8,224 nt of DNA. It comes from Planctomycetota bacterium. Lineage in GTDB: Bacteria > Planctomycetota > UBA1135 > GCA-002686595. Within the stretch, counting starts at the first letter, position 1. Every line of letters begins with the position of its first letter. Of the stretch, positions 6,032 through 8,224 are shown one piece after another. The stretch covers positions 1 through 8,224 of the forward strand of contig WTJQ01000435.1 in assembly GCA_011524785.1 (NCBI GenBank), given 5' to 3'. The translations under genes were made by a program, and so were the position numbers. Below the pieces are notes generated by a model. The model saw only the letters and a list, made by a program, of their open reading frames with translations, was not told the DNA's origin and searched no databases.

Positions 6032-6834
6032 GCGCCCTGCTCCCCCACCGCCGCGCCCTCGTGACCGGTGCCTCCTCCGGCATCGGGGCGGCCACCGCGC
6101 GCAGGCTGGCGGTGGCGGGCTATCGCGTGGCCCTGCTCGCGCGCAGGCAGGAGGCCCTCGAGGAGGTGCGCGCCTCCCTGCACGGCACGGGACACCTGGT
6201 CCTGGCCGCTGACCTCACGGACACCTCGCAGGTCGCACGGGCCCTCGAGGGCCTGGCGAGTGCGTGGGGCGGGGGGCTGGAGCTGCTCGTCAACAACGCG
6301 GGCATGGGCTACCGGGCCCGGGTCGAGGAGCTCGAGGAGGCCACGCTGCGCCAGGTGTTCGAGACCAACGTGCTGGCTCCGCTGCTGCTGGCTCGGGACG
6401 CGCTCCCCCTGCTGCGTCAGGGGGACTCCCCGGTCGTGGTGAACGTGGCGTCGGTGGTTGGCCGCCGCGGCATCCCCGGCCAGTCGGCCTATGCGGCCTC
6501 GAAGGCCGCGATGTGCTCGATGGGCGAGGCCCTGCGCATCGAGTGGGCCGAGGAGGACATCGCCGTCTGCACGCTCTGCCCAGCCCTCACCGCCACGGGC
6601 TTCTTCGACGCCCAGCCGAACCCCTCGGGGCTCGAGGACCCCGACCTCTCCTCGGCCGATCCCGCGGAGAGCGTCGCCGAGGAGGTCCTCGCCCTGTCGT
6701 ACGAGCCTCACCCCGAGCGCACCCTGCGCTGGAAGTGGAGGCTGCTCGGGGCCCTGACGCCCTTCGCTCCGCGCCTCGCGGATCGCCTGCTGGTGCGGCG
6801 GCTCGGGGGTGGTTGGACGGTCCCCCGGCGCTGA
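6028..6834 (+). CDS. Short-chain dehydrogenase/reductase (classical SDR)
   Basis: A 268-residue NAD(P)-dependent oxidoreductase of the classical SDR family. The dinucleotide-binding TGASSGIG is at residues 13-20 and D62 binds adenine. N90-A91-G92 belongs to the structural NNAG motif. The catalytic tetrad N114, S142, Y155 and K159 is complete, in YAASK form. R39 and R40 after strand 2 hint at an NADP preference. The C-terminal part (about 195-268) has CPALTATGFFD and then basic residues near PERTLRWKWRLL (231-242), with a hydrophobic patch around 242-257. This resembles SDRs annotated as DltE-like or acyl/steroid reductases that may touch membranes. GTG at 6028 overlaps the previous stop as GTGA; only a weak purine-rich stretch precedes it. 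The substrate cannot be named from sequence. The convergent neighbour's stop is six bases away. Confidence 0.93.
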   Translation: MSALLPHRRALVTGASSGIGAATARRLAVAGYRVALLARRQEALEEVRASLHGTGHLVLAADLTDTSQVARALEGLASAWGGGLELLVNNAGMGYRARVEELEEATLRQVFETNVLAPLLLARDALPLLRQGDSPVVVNVASVVGRRGIPGQSAYAASKAAMCSMGEALRIEWAEEDIAVCTLCPALTATGFFDAQPNPSGLEDPDLSSADPAESVAEEVLALSYEPHPERTLRWKWRLLGALTPFAPRLADRLLVRRLGGGWTVPRR

Positions 6835-6840
6835 GCCGGA

Positions 6841-7539
6841 TCAGGCCTGGGTCGGGTCCTGTTCGAAGGTGGGTGCGGGCGGGAGCTCACACGCGTCCGA
6901 GGTCTCGTCCCGGAGGAGCGCTCCCGGGCCAGCGGCCGGAGCCGCCTCTCCTCCAGGCAGGGGCGCTGCGGGCCCCTCGAGGGGATCGCCGGTGTCGATC
7001 GCCCGCTGGACGTTCGCGTCACCCTCGTCGAAGAGGTTGCCCCAGCGGGAGTCGCTGGTCATGTCCGGGCGCAGGTGCTCGTCGAGCCAGGCACGGTTGC
7101 CCTGGACGGTGCCGACGATCGGCAGCACCAGGAGATCCGACTGGGCGGCCAGCATCGCAAGGGTGTCGGCGGCGACCAGGCCCGGCATGGCGACGGTCAC
7201 GACCTCCCCGAAGCGGTTCACGGGAACGAGTCCGTGCTGCATGAGGTAGTCGGCATCGAAGACCTCCAGCAGGGACGCATCCGGATGGAGCTGCTCGGTC
7301 GGCACGAACGCCAGCTGGAACACCTCGCTCACCACCCGGCCCAGGTCCCAGTCCGTGATGAAGCTGCCCTGGACGAGCGCCTCGCAGAACGGTTGAACCC
7401 CGGTCTCGGAGGCCTCCAAGAGGCCGCGCAGGACCTCGGGATCGACGAGCCCGCGCTCACCGAGGATGCTCGCGAGGCGCGAGAGGTCGAGACGCTGGGT
7501 GTGCTTCAAGGGGGGCTCGGGTGGGACCGGAGGGATCAT
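6841..7539 (-). CDS. Stand-alone MshEN-like (GspE/PilB N-terminal) domain protein
   Basis: A 232-residue soluble protein. Residues 17-157 resemble the MshEN domain found at the N-terminus of type II secretion and type IV pilus ATPases (GspE, PilB, MshE). A helical half covers LDLSRLASILGERGLVDPEV (17-36) and ALVQGSFITDWDLGRVV (54-70). An alpha/beta half follows, with HGLVPVNRFGEVVTVAM (102-118) and LVLPIVGTVQGNRAWLDEHL (137-156). No Walker A/B ATPase domain follows. The last 70 residues are Pro/Gly/Ala/Glu-rich and probably disordered. In cyclic-di-GMP-binding members each helical motif starts RLG; here the first reads RLA (21-23) and the second VQP (48-50). ATG at 7539 is chosen because AGGTGG lies three bases upstream; a GTG at 7560 would add seven residues. 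No pilus or secretion genes are in the window. The domain call is by pattern only. Confidence 0.7.
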   Translation of the reverse strand: MIPPVPPEPPLKHTQRLDLSRLASILGERGLVDPEVLRGLLEASETGVQPFCEALVQGSFITDWDLGRVVSEVFQLAFVPTEQLHPDASLLEVFDADYLMQHGLVPVNRFGEVVTVAMPGLVAADTLAMLAAQSDLLVLPIVGTVQGNRAWLDEHLRPDMTSDSRWGNLFDEGDANVQRAIDTGDPLEGPAAPLPGGEAAPAAGPGALLRDETSDACELPPAPTFEQDPTQA

Positions 7540-7595
7540 CGACCACCTGACCCGCGCCACCTGAGTGGATCCCGCCGCCCCTGGGACACACCCCG

Positions 7596-7624
7596 TTGAG
7601 GGCCCTTCACGCGCGGTTCATAGC
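7596..7624 (+). promoter_or_regulatory. Weak candidate promoter before the phosphatase-like gene
   Basis: TTGAGG (7596-7601) is followed after 17 bases by CATAGC (7619-7624), a fair -35 box with a poor -10 box. The divergent spacer between the MshEN-like gene and the phosphatase-like gene must hold promoters in both directions, and this is the best pair I can see on the plus strand. If real, transcription would start near 7631, just past the TTG at 7628. That would favour a start at 7700 or later. Confidence 0.2.
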
Positions 7625-7627
7625 CGC

Positions 7628-8224
7628 TTGGCCCTGCCGCAGGGTCCCTCGAGGCCGCTCCTCACCCTGCGCGTCTCCCGCAAGTCGAGGTCCGGTCACC
7701 TGACCATCCGTCCCACCCTCTTCGCCCTGGCTACTCTCCTGGCCTGCCGCGGCATGTCCGCGCCCGATCCCGATCCCATGCAACTCCACCAGTACGTCGA
7801 GGCCCGCGCGAGCGAAGAGGCCCTGATCCCGGCCGCGAGGCGCACGTTGCTCGGTGAACTGGCCGAGGCCGTGCGGTCCTCGCTCGCGGAGGGGGAGGTC
7901 CAGCTCACCTTCATCTGCACCCACAACTCGCGCCGTAGCCAGATGGGACAGGTGTGGGCCCGGATCGCAGCGGCCCACCACGGGATCGAGGGTGTCTCGA
8001 CCTTCTCGAGCGGGACCGAGGCCACGGCCTTCAACCCCCGAGCGGTGGCCGCACTGGAACGCACCGGCCTGCGCGTCGAGGCCGACGGCAGCGCCGACAA
8101 CCCTCGCTATTCGGTGACATGGAGCGCGGGGATCGAGCCCCTCGTCTGCTGGTCCAAGACCTGGCAGGACGACGCGAATCCGGGTCAGAACTTCATCGCG
8201 GTCATGACCTGCTCCGACGCCGAC
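7628..8224 (+). CDS. ArsC/low-molecular-weight phosphatase-like protein, possible lipoprotein, 3' end cut off
   Basis: The frame is open from 7565 and runs off the window, so at least the C-terminus is missing. The core FICTHNSRRSQMGQVWA holds the C-x5-R phosphate loop (Cys codon 7916-7918, CTHNSRR) of low-molecular-weight protein tyrosine phosphatases and thioredoxin-type arsenate reductases. SSGTEATAFNPRAV follows, and the visible part ends at MTCSDAD, where ArsC proteins carry a second redox cysteine (codon 8210-8212). It resembles the phosphatase/arsenate reductase group with THNSRRS. Before the core, the in-frame TIRPTLFALATLLAC (7703-7747) looks like a lipoprotein signal with lipobox cysteine. 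The start is uncertain. TTG at 7628 is listed because third-position GC becomes coding-like there. CTG at 7700 has GAGG nine bases upstream and gives the neatest signal peptide. ATG at 7754 or 7778 would give a cytoplasmic protein starting where known homologues do. Confidence 0.8.
   Translation, partial: MALPQGPSRPLLTLRVSRKSRSGHLTIRPTLFALATLLACRGMSAPDPDPMQLHQYVEARASEEALIPAARRTLLGELAEAVRSSLAEGEVQLTFICTHNSRRSQMGQVWARIAAAHHGIEGVSTFSSGTEATAFNPRAVAALERTGLRVEADGSADNPRYSVTWSAGIEPLVCWSKTWQDDANPGQNFIAVMTCSDAD

Noticed and set aside
6825..6839. Inverted repeat CCGGC/GCCGG at the convergent stops of the SDR and MshEN-like genes, as a bidirectional terminator
   Set aside because: The stem is only five base pairs, with no T-run on either strand. 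In such GC-rich sequence this occurs often by chance.
7015..7599. Plus-strand open frames antisense to the MshEN-like gene
   Set aside because: Their translations lack motifs, whereas the minus-strand frame shows a domain-like pattern and a Shine-Dalgarno site at its ATG.

Overview
The window is very GC-rich chromosomal DNA, with G or C in nearly every third codon position. It reads as ordinary housekeeping sequence from a Gram-negative bacterium. The arabinose-5-phosphate isomerase implies Kdo and so a lipopolysaccharide outer membrane. High GC, TTG/GTG starts, mostly absent Shine-Dalgarno sites and a GspE/PilB-type N-terminal domain standing alone would fit a high-GC planctomycete or a myxococcal-type lineage. 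The phylum cannot be fixed from this sequence, and that placement is inference. I see no insertion sequence, phage gene, CRISPR array, tRNA or rRNA.

Layout. On the minus strand, 19-1017 encodes KdsD. A 139-base divergent spacer follows, then a long plus-strand run: a small M50 site-2-type protease (1157-1813), ScpA of the SMC/condensin complex (1810-2724), thioredoxin (2794-3117), methionyl-tRNA formyltransferase Fmt (3132-4064), RsmB 16S rRNA methyltransferase (4061-5368), an unrecognised membrane-anchored protein (5468-6031) and a short-chain dehydrogenase (6028-6834). A minus-strand gene for a stand-alone MshEN-like domain protein (6841-7539) converges on the dehydrogenase with only 6 bases between the stops. 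Beyond a second divergent spacer, a plus-strand ArsC/low-molecular-weight-phosphatase-like gene runs off the right edge, preceded by an in-frame lipoprotein-type signal sequence.

How the genes fit together. Fmt and RsmB are the usual translation pair (initiator tRNA formylation and ribosome modification). The M50 protease next to ScpA is also a common bacterial neighbourhood, but ScpB, the usual partner of ScpA, is not in the window. Three gene pairs overlap by four bases (TTGA or GTGA) and are probably translationally coupled. Clear Shine-Dalgarno sites occur at two of these overlapped internal starts (scpA, rsmB). The first genes after a gap lack them, which suggests leaderless or SD-independent initiation.

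I did not find a clear-cut new system. The items most worth a second look are the orphan MshEN-like protein with a degenerate ligand motif, the apparent lipoprotein form of the phosphatase-like gene with an ambiguous start, and the unknown membrane-anchored protein with a leaderless-type promoter.
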